Positions 18,187 through 26,442 of a stretch of 40,421 nt of DNA are shown in pieces (position 1 is the first letter of the stretch; each line of letters starts with the position of its first letter). Location of the stretch: assembly GCA_002311645.1 (NCBI GenBank), contig DBYW01000001.1, positions 92,994 through 133,414 on the forward strand, written 5' to 3'. The notes under the pieces were generated by a model. It was given only the letters and a program-made list of their open reading frames with translations, did no database searches and was not told the origin of the DNA. The DNA is from Bacteroidales bacterium UBA1176 (lineage in GTDB: Bacteria > Bacteroidota > Bacteroidia > Bacteroidales > WCHB1-69). The translations under genes and the position numbers were made by a program.

Positions 18187-18975
18187 ATGGAACTATTTGA
18201 CCAAATATATGATATCATGCTCATCGTGATGAGCATTTTAGGTGTGGCCGTCTTCATCGTGCTGCAGTTTGTCACTCCTGCATACGGAATGACTTTCAAC
18301 AATCGCTGGGGCATGTCGATTCGTAGCAATCTGGGATGGTTCATCATGGAAGCTCCCGTCTTTTTCGCCATGTTGGCGCTCTACTTCGTCTCACTCTATT
18401 TCAACATCCGGCCATTCAACATCGTCACTTTCACGATGTTCGTCTTCTTTGAGTTTCACTACTTCCAACGATCGTTCATCTTCCCATTGCTGATGCGGGG
18501 ACAAAGCAAGATGCCGCTTTCCATCATCCTGACAGGTTTCATGTTCAACACGTGCAATGCCATAATGCAGGGTGGATGGCTGTTCTTCTTCTCCTCGGTT
18601 GATGCCTATCCTATCTCCTGGTTCTGGTCTCCGCAATTCATTGTTGGCACGATCATTTTCCTGTTTGGCATGGTGGTCAACATTTACGCCGATCGCGAGA
18701 TCCGCGGACTGCGAAAGAACGACATGGACAACAACTATTATCTGCCCGACAGCTGGATGTTCCGCCGTGTGAATTCTGCCAACTATCTCGGCGAGATTCT
18801 TGAATGGCTTGGCTTCGCTATCCTCACATGGTCTGTTGCAGGTCTGGTGTTCCTCATCTGGACTTTTGCCAACATCGTGCCTCGCTCCAAGGCTGTCTAT
18901 GAACGCTACACTCAGTTCTTCGGCGAGGAATTCATTTCGCAGAAACGCTACAAAATTTTCCCCGGCATCTATTAA
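18187..18975 (+). CDS. Steroid 5-alpha-reductase-like integral membrane protein
   Basis: A 262-aa protein with about six transmembrane segments and the C-terminal signature of the 3-oxo-5-alpha-steroid 4-dehydrogenase family: NIYADREIRGLRK, then YYLPDSWMFRRVNSANYLGEI and EWLGFAILTW, ending in YERYTQFFGEEF and KRYKIFPGIY. Eukaryotic and bacterial relatives reduce C4-C5 (or enoyl) double bonds with NADPH. Homologues in gut Bacteroidota have been linked to 5-alpha bile-acid and steroid reduction. The length matches the family (about 255-260 aa). Its neighbours, a GT2 enzyme and a Rieske-like lipoprotein, include no bile-acid dehydrogenase or 5-beta-reductase, so an endogenous lipid substrate is equally possible. 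Confidence 0.88.
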   Translation: MELFDQIYDIMLIVMSILGVAVFIVLQFVTPAYGMTFNNRWGMSIRSNLGWFIMEAPVFFAMLALYFVSLYFNIRPFNIVTFTMFVFFEFHYFQRSFIFPLLMRGQSKMPLSIILTGFMFNTCNAIMQGGWLFFFSSVDAYPISWFWSPQFIVGTIIFLFGMVVNIYADREIRGLRKNDMDNNYYLPDSWMFRRVNSANYLGEILEWLGFAILTWSVAGLVFLIWTFANIVPRSKAVYERYTQFFGEEFISQKRYKIFPGIY

Positions 18976-18986
18976 TATATTAGTAT

Positions 18987-19406
18987 ATGCGAAAACTGCT
19001 TGTCATACTTTGCCTCACCATGCCGATGTTGGTATGTTGCGACATGTACAACCATCCCACGATTCCCAATGCCCGTGTCGATTTTGTCATCTATCCCAAT
19101 GATGTGATGTACTATCGTCTGAACACCTATGGTGGCTACGAGTATTTTACCGGTGGTGTCAACGGCATTGTCGTATATCGTCTTGACGAATGGAATTTCA
19201 TGGCTTTCGACCGTGCCTGTTCCTACGATTGGGAAGAACACGACTCGTGGCTGTGGGTCGCCCCCGATGGTTTGAGACTCATAGACTCGCTTTGCGGTTC
19301 CACATTCAATATATTGGACGGTAATGTGTTGGGAGGTCCTGCTGTATATCCGGCGCGCCGATATGCCACCCGCTTTGACGGTGCGCGCCTCCGCATCTAC
19401 TCTTAA
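18987..19406 (+). CDS. Small Rieske-like lipoprotein with degenerate cluster site
   Basis: A 139-aa protein. The N-terminus (MRKLLVILCLTMPMLVCCD) looks like a signal peptide with a possible lipobox Cys at 17 or 18. The C-terminal part follows the Rieske pattern: FDRACSYDW stands where a CxH box is expected, and SLCGSTFNILDGNVLGGPA resembles the second-box context CxCHGSxFxxxxGxVxxGPA. The cluster ligands are mostly changed: the first His is Tyr, and the second CxxH reads D-S-L-C. A normal [2Fe-2S] Rieske centre therefore looks unlikely. It starts 11 bp after the 5-alpha-reductase-like gene, so the two are probably co-transcribed. Function unknown; the assignment rests on motif spacing by eye. 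Confidence 0.7.
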   Translation: MRKLLVILCLTMPMLVCCDMYNHPTIPNARVDFVIYPNDVMYYRLNTYGGYEYFTGGVNGIVVYRLDEWNFMAFDRACSYDWEEHDSWLWVAPDGLRLIDSLCGSTFNILDGNVLGGPAVYPARRYATRFDGARLRIYS

Positions 19407-19414
19407 AAGTATCC

Positions 19415-20239
19415 TTATATTTCTGGCAGCATCTCGCAAATCAGCCTCACCATCTTGGGCTCGGCGCTGTTGGCGGCGGCCAATACCTCTTCGTGCGAGG
19501 TCTCCGCTTTCATGCCGACAACTCCCAAGTCTGTGATGACAGACAATGCGAAAATTTCCATGCCGCGGTGGTGAGCCACGATGGCTTCAGGCACGGTGGA
19601 CATGCCCACGGCGTCGGCGCCGAGTGTCCAATAGGCCTTGTATTCCGAAGGGGTCTCGAAACAGGGCCCCGACACACCCATGTAAACGCCCTCCTGTAAG
19701 TGAATGTTGTTCTCACTGGCCTTTTGGTGTGCCAAACGGATGAGTCGTTGGGAATAGACCTCGTTCATATTCGGGAAACGGGGGCCTAACTCGTCGTCGT
19801 TGGGTCCTAACAACGGGTTGGTGCCGAAGAAGTTGATGTGGTCTCGAATGATCATGATGTCACCAACCTTGAAGGTGGGGTTCATTCCGCCTGCTGCGTT
19901 GGAGAGGATGATTGTCTTGACCCCGATGCCGCAGAACACCTGTTGCGGGTAAGTGACGATCTCCATGGAATAGCCTTCGTAGTAGTGGAAACGTCCATTC
20001 AGCACGACCACTTCCACGCCGTTCAGCCGAGCGAAGATCAGGGTGCCTTTGTGCCCTTTTACGGTAGAGACAGGGAAGAACGGTATCTCCTTGTATGGAA
20101 TCTCGTCCACGATGTCCAACGCTTTGGTCAATCCACCGAGGCCAGAGCCTAAAACGATGCCTATCTTGGGGTTGATGGTTTTGCGATTGTTTAAATATTC
20201 AACTGTTTCACGAATGTGTTGTTTGGTCTCCTGTAACAT
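19415..20239 (-). CDS. Purine nucleoside phosphorylase (trimeric PNP)
   Basis: A 274-aa protein with all the trimeric PNP hallmarks: GIVLGSGLGGL (phosphate loop), NGRFHYYEGYSM, LSNAAGGMNPTF, GVSGPCFETPSEY (Glu in base binding), GADAVGMSTVPEAI and SVITDLG. It splits inosine and guanosine with phosphate in purine salvage. The ATG at 20239 lies inside the 3' end of lpxK (32-bp overlap), so the two genes are coupled; the lpxK-PNP pair is a recurring order in Bacteroidales. The 3' end converges with the Rieske-like gene, with only 8 bp between them and no visible terminator. Confidence 0.96.
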   Translation of the reverse strand: MLQETKQHIRETVEYLNNRKTINPKIGIVLGSGLGGLTKALDIVDEIPYKEIPFFPVSTVKGHKGTLIFARLNGVEVVVLNGRFHYYEGYSMEIVTYPQQVFCGIGVKTIILSNAAGGMNPTFKVGDIMIIRDHINFFGTNPLLGPNDDELGPRFPNMNEVYSQRLIRLAHQKASENNIHLQEGVYMGVSGPCFETPSEYKAYWTLGADAVGMSTVPEAIVAHHRGMEIFALSVITDLGVVGMKAETSHEEVLAAANSAEPKMVRLICEMLPEI

Positions 20240-21296
20240 AATCTTCGATAATATGATTAAACTCGTTTTTTTCTTTGTCTGTTAGGAAATCCACTTCGAT
20301 GGGGACGATGAAAACAGGCAGCAAAGATACATCTTTTTGGAGATTTTCGGACTGTAGTCTCATCCAATCTTTTTCAGTGGTGAAAAGTGCTTTTGGAGAA
20401 GAACCTTTTTCGGTTAATAGGTGGTGTAGTTCCTTCAGTTCCAGGGCGGTGTAGTTGTGATGGTCAGGGAACTTGACATGGCGGATGCAGTGGTAGTGTT
20501 GTCGCAGATGTTCTTCGAGGGGTTGCGGGCGTGCGATGCCGGAGAGCAGTACAACGTCGGCTGTGTGTGGGTCAAGGTCGGCGGCGGGTACCGTGACGGG
20601 TTCGGGTGTGCCGTAGCGATAGCAGGTGAAGAAGAGGGGCTGGTCGTTGCGCAGTCCGAGGTCGCGGCGCCATTGGGTGCGGTTGACCTGTTCGTCAGGT
20701 TGGTCCGTTTTGGTGACGAGCACCAAGTCGGCGGCGGCCACGGCGTCGGGGAACTCACGCAGGCGTCCGGCGGGCAGGGGGTAGTCGAGGAAGTATGGCC
20801 GATGATACTCTGTAAGCACCATCTTTACTGAGGGGTTGAAGGAGAGGTGCTGGTAGGCGTCGTCCATCACGATGACCTGGATGTCGGGGTCGTAGTCTTG
20901 CAGCTTGCGGACCCCGTGTTCGCGGTCGCCATCCACGGCGATGGGCAGCTGCGGGAAGCGGTTGTGTAGCAATAGGGGCTCGTCGCCGATGAGTTGTGCG
21001 GTGAGATGCTCCGGCGAGATGGTGTTGGCCAGCACAAAGCCTTTGCTCTTGCGTCCGTAGCCGCGGCTGAGCATGGCGACGTGGTGCTGTTGCGAGAGCA
21101 GGTTCACGATATAGCTGGCGTGCGGGGTTTTTCCCGTGCCGCCAATGGCGATGTTGCCCACGCAGATGGTGGGGATGGAGGCTTTGTAGGAACGGAACAC
21201 GCCGCGTTGGTAGAGCCTGCGACGCAAGCGCGCCAGCTGGCCGAAAGTCCATCCTAATGGAAGTAGCAGACGCCGTATTCTAAAGGGCCTGCTCAT
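20208..21296 (-). CDS. lpxK: Tetraacyldisaccharide 4'-kinase
   Basis: A 362-aa protein starting at ATG 21296 (MSRPFRIRRLLLPLG); the open frame continues upstream into the phoH shadow and is not coding there. Walker A VGNIAIGGTGKTP is near residue 45, followed by LSRGYGRKSKG, a hallmark of LpxK. DAYQHL and LVLVTKTD follow, and the C-terminus has TTEKDWMRL, again typical of the family. It phosphorylates the lipid A disaccharide precursor at the inner membrane. It overlaps the phoH-like gene by 17 bp and the PNP gene by 32 bp, inside a tightly packed minus-strand operon. Confidence 0.96.
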   Translation of the reverse strand: MSRPFRIRRLLLPLGWTFGQLARLRRRLYQRGVFRSYKASIPTICVGNIAIGGTGKTPHASYIVNLLSQQHHVAMLSRGYGRKSKGFVLANTISPEHLTAQLIGDEPLLLHNRFPQLPIAVDGDREHGVRKLQDYDPDIQVIVMDDAYQHLSFNPSVKMVLTEYHRPYFLDYPLPAGRLREFPDAVAAADLVLVTKTDQPDEQVNRTQWRRDLGLRNDQPLFFTCYRYGTPEPVTVPAADLDPHTADVVLLSGIARPQPLEEHLRQHYHCIRHVKFPDHHNYTALELKELHHLLTEKGSSPKALFTTEKDWMRLQSENLQKDVSLLPVFIVPIEVDFLTDKEKNEFNHIIEDYVTGDQTTHS

Positions 21297-22308
21297 GTTC
21301 GGCAGAATTGATGTTCGCGTTTTCGGCGGCGCGTTGCTCGCGTCGCTCCTGCGCTTTCCGGCTTTGCAGGTTTTCGTACTCTTCGTAGCTCTTGATGATC
21401 TTGGTGACCAGATGGTGGCGCACCACATCTTTCTCATCCATGAAGATGAAATCAATGCCCGGAATTTTCCCCAGAATACGATGGGCCTGGATCAGACCGG
21501 ATTGTTGGTTCTTGGGCAGGTCTATCTGGGTGATGTCCCCGGTGATGAAGAATTTGGCGTTCTTGCCCATGCGGGTGAGGAACATCTTGAGTTGTGCGGC
21601 GGTGGCGTTTTGCGCCTCATCGAGGATGACGTATGCGTTGTCGAGAGTGCGTCCGCGCATGAAGGCCAAGGGCGCTATCTCGATGACTTTGTCTTCCATG
21701 TAGGAGACGAGTTTCTGCATGGGCATCATGTCCCACAGGGCGTCGTAAAGTGGTTGGAGGTAGGGGTCGAGTTTGTCACGCAGGTCACCGGGCAGGAAAC
21801 CGAGGTTCTCGCCGGCTTCGACGGCAGGGCGGGTAAGGATGATGCGGCGGATTTGCTTGTTCTTGAGGGCGCGCACGGCCAAGGCCACGGCGGTGTAGGT
21901 CTTGCCGGTGCCGGCCGGCCCGATGACAAAGACCATGTCGTTTTTGTCGGTGCTGTCCACTAAACGTTTTTGGTTGGGTGTGATGGCGCGCACCACTTTG
22001 CCTTCGCGGCCATGGACAAGCACGTCGCCGTTGCTGCGCAGGCGGTAGAAATTGTCGTCTTCTTCCGATGTGATGTTGAGGATGTCGGTCTCGGTGAGCT
22101 TGCCGAACTCCTCGAGGTGCTGTTCGAGACGATGTATGCGTCCCTCGAAACGCTCGACCTCGCTGTCCTCGCCGGAACATTTAATTTCGTTGCCCCGGGC
22201 GATGATTTTAAGTTTTGGGAAGATGTGTGTCAGCAGGTCGATGTTGTTGTTCTGTCTGCCGTAGAGTGCGACGACGATGTCGGGGTCTATAGTGATGATT
22301 CTTTCCAT
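21280..22308 (-). CDS. PhoH-like ATPase (YbeZ type)
   Basis: A 342-aa protein with an N-terminal region typical of YbeZ/PhoH-like proteins and a PhoH ATPase core: Walker A VIGPAGTGKTYTA near residue 130, LTRPAVEAGENLGFLPGD, the Walker B segment YVILDEAQNATAAQLKMFLT, and FITGDITQIDLP. Relatives are implicated in RNA metabolism and 16S rRNA maturation with YbeY. The last 35 residues are charged (SRKAQERREQRAAENANIN). It sits 6 bp downstream of the M23 peptidase gene and overlaps lpxK by 17 bp. Confidence 0.94.
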   Translation of the reverse strand: MERIITIDPDIVVALYGRQNNNIDLLTHIFPKLKIIARGNEIKCSGEDSEVERFEGRIHRLEQHLEEFGKLTETDILNITSEEDDNFYRLRSNGDVLVHGREGKVVRAITPNQKRLVDSTDKNDMVFVIGPAGTGKTYTAVALAVRALKNKQIRRIILTRPAVEAGENLGFLPGDLRDKLDPYLQPLYDALWDMMPMQKLVSYMEDKVIEIAPLAFMRGRTLDNAYVILDEAQNATAAQLKMFLTRMGKNAKFFITGDITQIDLPKNQQSGLIQAHRILGKIPGIDFIFMDEKDVVRHHLVTKIIKSYEEYENLQSRKAQERREQRAAENANINSAEHEQAL

Positions 22309-22314
22309 TGTGTG

Positions 22315-23238
22315 TTATTCAATGACGAGATAGTCGAGCGGGTTGATGGGGAATCCGTTGTACCAAAGCTCGAAGTGTAGGTGTGAGGATGTGCCCTCGC
22401 CGGAGCCTTTGTCGCCCATGGCAGCGATGGGGTCGCCGGCTTGCACACGGGCGCCGGCTTGTTTAAGAAGGGCGGCGTTGCGTTTGTAGACGGAGATGAG
22501 GTTGCCGGGGTGTTGCACGATGATGATGTAGCCGTCGGTGGCACTGTAGTGGGCGGCGATGACCACACCGTCGGCTATGCAGGCGATGACTGAGTTGCGT
22601 GTGGCGGCGATGTCCACCCCATAGTGGTTCTTGGAGGCGTCGAAAGGACGGGTTACGGCACCGATGGCGGGCGGGTAGATGGTGAGGGCGGAGATGCGCG
22701 CCTCGCTAAGTCCGGGAGTGCTGGCTTGAGTGGTGTTGTCCTCGCTGATGCGCCCTAAGATGAGGTCGGCTTGTCCCTCTAACTCCTCGGCCTCGGCCAT
22801 GCGTTTCTTGTCACGGATGGTGGTGTGCGTGTTGGGAGTGCTCTCGGCATCGTCGTCGATCTGGTCGATGGTGGGCGCCTTGCCTTCAATCATGGCGGTG
22901 AAGTTGTCGATGAAAGCCTGGTTGTACGCCACGATTTGCTCCAAGGAGTCCACACGTGCGGCAGTCTGCTTGTAGAGCTTGTAGTCTTTCTGGTCGGTGT
23001 AACCGGAAATGTAGTGGCGCAGAGGCGTGATGGCAATGAGCAAGGTGGTGAGCAGGATGATTACAAATGCGGCGATGATGGCCACCACGAACATGCGTTG
23101 GATGGTGATGCGGCGGATGACAAACTCCTGCTTATGGGTGTCCTCGTTGGAGAACACGAGCCGATAGCGCGTCTTCCACTCGCTTTTCACCTTGTTCCAA
23201 ATGGATCTTATCCGGTCGAACTTTCCCATCGATGCCAT
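22315..23238 (-). CDS. Membrane-anchored M23 (LytM) peptidoglycan endopeptidase
   Basis: About 307 aa from ATG 23238; a second ATG at 23229 (MGKFDRIRS) would do as well. An ATG at 23310 lies upstream of the probable promoter and is rejected. A single transmembrane helix (MFVVAIIAAFVIILLTTLLIAI) follows a basic cytoplasmic N-terminus, then a possibly coiled-coil periplasmic segment. The C-terminal LytM domain keeps its zinc ligands: NHYGVDIAA (H-x-x-x-D) and SSHLHFELW (H-x-H). It should cut or regulate cutting of peptidoglycan cross-links at the cell envelope. It is the first gene of the phoH-lpxK-PNP operon and divergent from the DUF2156-GNAT gene. Confidence 0.93.
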   Translation of the reverse strand: MASMGKFDRIRSIWNKVKSEWKTRYRLVFSNEDTHKQEFVIRRITIQRMFVVAIIAAFVIILLTTLLIAITPLRHYISGYTDQKDYKLYKQTAARVDSLEQIVAYNQAFIDNFTAMIEGKAPTIDQIDDDAESTPNTHTTIRDKKRMAEAEELEGQADLILGRISEDNTTQASTPGLSEARISALTIYPPAIGAVTRPFDASKNHYGVDIAATRNSVIACIADGVVIAAHYSATDGYIIIVQHPGNLISVYKRNAALLKQAGARVQAGDPIAAMGDKGSGEGTSSHLHFELWYNGFPINPLDYLVIE

Positions 23239-23253
23239 GTATGTTATTGGCTG

Positions 23254-23261
23254 CAAAAATA
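23254..23261 (-). promoter_or_regulatory. -7 element for the M23-phoH-lpxK-PNP operon
   Basis: The minus strand reads TATTTTTG, 15 bp upstream of ATG 23238 and 24 bp upstream of ATG 23229. The leader would be very short with the first start. A -33 match is weak (CCAA). Confidence 0.5.
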
Positions 23262-23349
23262 CAAAAAAAGAGAATAAGGATTGGAAAACAGAAAACAGGC
23301 TTAAACACATCCTACTATCCTTCGCTTGTGCTTGTACGATGTTTTTTAT

Positions 23350-23380
23350 TCTGCCAATTTCTACAAAAATGCTATTTTTG
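23350..23380 (+). promoter_or_regulatory. Promoter of the DUF2156-GNAT gene
   Basis: TCTG (23350-23353), 19 bp, then TATTTTTG (23373-23380) is a three-of-four and full match to the Bacteroidota -33/-7 consensus. The ATG at 23411 follows 30 bp later. It is divergent from the M23 promoter. Confidence 0.6.
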
Positions 23381-23410
23381 CAATGTGAAAATGAAGATAT
23401 TTGCTGATCT

Positions 23411-24784
23411 ATGATATTTCATCCTATTAAGATATCAGACAGGCCTCTTTTCCTGAAATATTTTCAGAACGACCGAACCACTTGCGACTGGACCTTTTCC
23501 AACCTCTATTGTTGGCAAGACTTGTATCAATTTGAATGGGTGGAGTTGGATTCGTGGCTCATTATCCGTTGCCATCTCGATGGGAAGCGCCGTATCGGCT
23601 ATATGGTCATCGATTCGGATGGCTCGCATCCCTATAGCGAGGTTGTCCCTTTGCTTCAGCAAGAGGCGGAAGAGCATGGACATCCACTGATGCTTGTCAG
23701 CCTCAGCGAGCGTGAGTGTGGCCAGCTCCTGTCTCAGTGTCCTGGCTCCTTTGTCCTTGATCGCAATCGCTGTTTGGAGGACTATATCTATGAGCGGGCT
23801 GAACTTGCCGATTTGCGTGGACGCAAATTCGCTTCCAAACGCAATCATGTCAATAAGTTCATGCGCCTCTACCCGTATAGTTTCGATTACCTGACGCGTG
23901 ATGACATTGACGAATGTTTCCGCCTGGATCGTGCTTGGTATGGGCAACATCAGGACTTTTCTGTGGAACTTTCCGCTGAAGAGCAGGTCATCCGTCGTGC
24001 CTTCGACCACTTTGAGGATCTGCATCTCCTCGGTGGCGTGTTGCGTGTCAATGGCCAAATCGTGGCCTTTACGTATGGCTCGCCGCTCAATGACCATACT
24101 TTTTGTACTCATGTGGAGAAGGCTGACACGAATTACGAAGGCGCATACGCCATGATCAACCACCTTTTTGCCCAGCACCTGCCGCCTCAATATACGCTTG
24201 TTAACCGTGAGGAGGATATGGGAGTTCCTGGTCTGCGCAAGGCCAAGCTCTCCTATATGCCCGTGGACATGACGCCCAAAATCCAGGCTCTCAGTCTTGA
24301 TTCTGACCTGCGCAGCATCATCCATGTCTGGCAGGTCTGCTTTGGTGATGAGGATTCTTTTGTGCACAGTTTCCTTGCCCGTTATTATTTTCCGGATGGT
24401 GCTTTCTTGCGGCGCGAAGAGGGACGTGTGGTATCCATGGCATTTGTCATCCCTTGCCGTACAGAGCTTGGCCCTACGGCTTACTTGTACGGCATCGCAA
24501 CGTTGCCCGAGCATCGTGGCAAAGGACTCGCCACCGAGGTGATCCGCGAGGCAGTCTCCGCTGCCCGCACTCGCGGGTTCGACGCCGCCATGCTCATCCC
24601 CGCATCGCCGGAACTTAAGCCCTTCTACCAACAGTTTGGATTTCTCGATAGCGATACCCCTGTCGTGTTCAAGGATGAATTGGACCTCGGCACTGGTGAT
24701 GACACAAAAAACCGGGCAATGGTAATCCTCCTGTCGGAGAACATCGCATTGCCCGATGAGATTTCTTGTATAGGGAGACTGTAA
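23411..24784 (+). CDS. DUF2156 (LPG-synthase C-terminal-like) fused to GNAT acetyltransferase
   Basis: A 457-aa protein of two acyltransferase-like halves. Residues 1 to about 290 resemble DUF2156, the GNAT-fold domain of bacterial aminoacyl-phosphatidylglycerol synthases (TTCDWTFSNLYCWQDLYQFEW; KFASKRNHVNKFMRLYPYSF; MGVPGLRKAKLSYMPVDM). Residues from about 300 to 440 form a standard GNAT domain with the acetyl-CoA loop ATLPEHRGKGLATEVIREA and the C-terminal PFYQQFGF motif. It lacks the membrane part of MprF, so it is probably cytosolic. The substrates are unknown. It stands alone, with its own promoter, and converges with the flavodiiron gene. Confidence 0.87.
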   Translation: MIFHPIKISDRPLFLKYFQNDRTTCDWTFSNLYCWQDLYQFEWVELDSWLIIRCHLDGKRRIGYMVIDSDGSHPYSEVVPLLQQEAEEHGHPLMLVSLSERECGQLLSQCPGSFVLDRNRCLEDYIYERAELADLRGRKFASKRNHVNKFMRLYPYSFDYLTRDDIDECFRLDRAWYGQHQDFSVELSAEEQVIRRAFDHFEDLHLLGGVLRVNGQIVAFTYGSPLNDHTFCTHVEKADTNYEGAYAMINHLFAQHLPPQYTLVNREEDMGVPGLRKAKLSYMPVDMTPKIQALSLDSDLRSIIHVWQVCFGDEDSFVHSFLARYYFPDGAFLRREEGRVVSMAFVIPCRTELGPTAYLYGIATLPEHRGKGLATEVIREAVSAARTRGFDAAMLIPASPELKPFYQQFGFLDSDTPVVFKDELDLGTGDDTKNRAMVILLSENIALPDEISCIGRL

Positions 24785-24808
24785 GCCAACAGAATCATTG
24801 GCCTACAG
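24779..24808. terminator. Hairpin in the convergent gap after the DUF2156-GNAT gene
   Basis: CTGTAAGCCAA (24779-24789) pairs with TTGGCCTACAG (24798-24808), an 11-bp stem with one mismatch and an 8-nt loop. It includes the stop codon. No T-tract follows on either strand, so termination is a guess. Confidence 0.35.
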
Positions 24809-24831
24809 AGAATATCAGTGCTTTGAATGGG

Positions 24832-26022
24832 TTATCCCAATGCTTCCACCAGCCTGTCAATTTCCTCCATTTGTTCGTCTTTCATGGCGGACTTGAGGGT
24901 GACGATAGGCTCGACAAGGGTGTTGGGCTTCATCTCTGCGAAGATTTTCTGGATCTCTTTGGCAGCCACGGGTGCCCAAGTGCCGTTTTCCACAATGCCG
25001 AACGCGCGACCCTGTAAGAAATGTGCCTTGAGATCGAGCAGGTAGTTCTCCATGGGCGGGTAGAGACCGCCGTTATAGGTGGGTGCCACCAAGACGATGT
25101 GGCTGCAGCGGAAAGTCTCTGACACGAGATATGAGACGTGCGTGGCACCGACGTCGTACATGCGGACATTCAGGAATCCTTTGTCGGCCAATTTGTTGGC
25201 GATGAAAGCGGCGGCAGATTCTGTGTGGCCGTACATGGAGCCGTAAAGGACAACGGCGGCTTTTTGTTCCGGCTCATAGCGGCTCCAGATGTCATGTTTC
25301 TGGATGAAATAGTCGAGATTCTTCCGCCAGACGGGACCGTGCAGTGGGCAAATCATCTTGATGTCGAGTGCGGAGGCTTTTTTGAGAAGGTTCTGCACCT
25401 GGATGCCGTACTTGCCCACGATGTTCGTGTAATAGCGGCGGGCATCGTCGAGCCAGTCGCGGTCGAAGTTGACCTCGTCGGCATAGAGATTGCCGCCTAA
25501 GGCGCCAAACGTGCCGAAAGCATCAGCGGAGAAAAGGATGCCGTACACGTTTTCGAATGAGACCAGCACCTCAGGCCAGTGTACCATCTGCGCTGACACG
25601 AACGTGAAAGTGTGTTTGCCGGAGCAGACTGTGTCACCCTCCTTGAGGGTTTGGATGGTGGCCTTCAGGCCATGGGGGAAGAACTGTTGGATGAACTTGC
25701 CGGCCATGGCACTGCAAAACACAGTGGCTTGCGGGTGACGCAACAGTACCTCCTCAAGAAGCGCGAGATGGTCGGGCTCCACGTGGTGGATGACAATGTA
25801 GTCCAGCGGGCGTCCGGCGAGCGTGCATTGCAGATTCTCCAAGAACTGTGCGCCTACAGCGTTGTCGGCCGTGTCCAAAAGGACGGTCTTATCGTCGAGT
25901 ACGACGTATGAATTGTAGGAAACGCCGTTGGGCACGGGCATCATGTTCTCAAATTGAGCCAACCGACGGTCGGAGGCACCGATGTAATATAGGTCGTCGA
26001 AAATTTTACGGGATGTATTCAT
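24832..26022 (-). CDS. Flavodiiron protein (FprA-type A flavoprotein)
   Basis: A 396-aa protein with the two domains of class A flavodiiron proteins. The metallo-beta-lactamase-like half keeps the diiron ligands: HHVEPDHL (H-x-E-x-D-H, residues about 79-84), the His in AQMVHWPEV, the Asp in LFSADAFGTFG and the His in CPLHGPVWR. The flavodoxin half has the FMN loop VLYGSMYGHTESAA and the later VAPTYNGGLYPPME. These cytosolic enzymes reduce O2 to water or NO to N2O and protect anaerobes. The gene lies 24 bp after the AtpI-like gene, at a position where related genomes carry ATP synthase genes. Confidence 0.95.
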   Translation of the reverse strand: MNTSRKIFDDLYYIGASDRRLAQFENMMPVPNGVSYNSYVVLDDKTVLLDTADNAVGAQFLENLQCTLAGRPLDYIVIHHVEPDHLALLEEVLLRHPQATVFCSAMAGKFIQQFFPHGLKATIQTLKEGDTVCSGKHTFTFVSAQMVHWPEVLVSFENVYGILFSADAFGTFGALGGNLYADEVNFDRDWLDDARRYYTNIVGKYGIQVQNLLKKASALDIKMICPLHGPVWRKNLDYFIQKHDIWSRYEPEQKAAVVLYGSMYGHTESAAAFIANKLADKGFLNVRMYDVGATHVSYLVSETFRCSHIVLVAPTYNGGLYPPMENYLLDLKAHFLQGRAFGIVENGTWAPVAAKEIQKIFAEMKPNTLVEPIVTLKSAMKDEQMEEIDRLVEALG

Positions 26023-26046
26023 TGTGGGTGTTTTTTTCGGTAAGGT

Positions 26047-26442
26047 TTATTTCGACATCTCTTTGTTCTCCATGCGCAACAGCACGACCTCGAATATGGA
26101 ATATAGGAAATAGATGACAAGGAAGGCGATGGCGAAGCGGACAGCATCAGGCTTGTTGAGGAAAATGTAGAGGCCCAAGAATAGCAGGCACGATAGTAAT
26201 TTGATGACGCGCGACAGCATGTAGTTGGAGACGAAGCGCTTGCCCTCTTTGCCTTGGTCGTCGCGTAGTACGATGAACATGGAGAACAGGGTGATGACAA
26301 AGAAGAAGAGCACGATGAAGGGTAGGGCAGGAGAGGCGTGCTGCGGAAAGAACCATTGAAAAAGCACGGTGAGCCCGGCGATGATGACGGAAAAAATAAT
26401 GATGCGGAAGGAGAATTTCCTAATGGGTATTTTTTTGCTCAT
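26047..26442 (-). CDS. Four-TM protein, AtpI-like by context
   Basis: A 131-aa, very hydrophobic protein with about four transmembrane helices (segments near residues 11-28, 40-58, 82-98 and 104-122) and charged loops (RDDQGKEGKRF). No strong sequence motif was recognised. Its context, 23-bp overlap with an AtpZ gene that follows a bactofilin, matches the small membrane gene that precedes atpB in several Bacteroidota ATP synthase operons. It may be an assembly or ion-channel accessory of F1Fo ATP synthase, though no synthase subunit genes follow here. The functional assignment is inferred from position. Confidence 0.6.
   Translation of the reverse strand: MSKKIPIRKFSFRIIIFSVIIAGLTVLFQWFFPQHASPALPFIVLFFFVITLFSMFIVLRDDQGKEGKRFVSNYMLSRVIKLLSCLLFLGLYIFLNKPDAVRFAIAFLVIYFLYSIFEVVLLRMENKEMSK

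Noticed and set aside
21297..21455. N-terminal extension of LpxK
   Set aside because: Lies within phoH in another frame; family homology begins at ATG 21296.
23435..24631. 398-codon open frame opposite the DUF2156-GNAT gene
   Set aside because: Antisense shadow; the plus-strand product has clear GNAT motifs and a promoter.
24714..24756. CGGGCAATG/CATTGCCCG inverted pair near the end of the DUF2156-GNAT gene
   Set aside because: Inside coding sequence with a loop of about 25 nt; probably chance.
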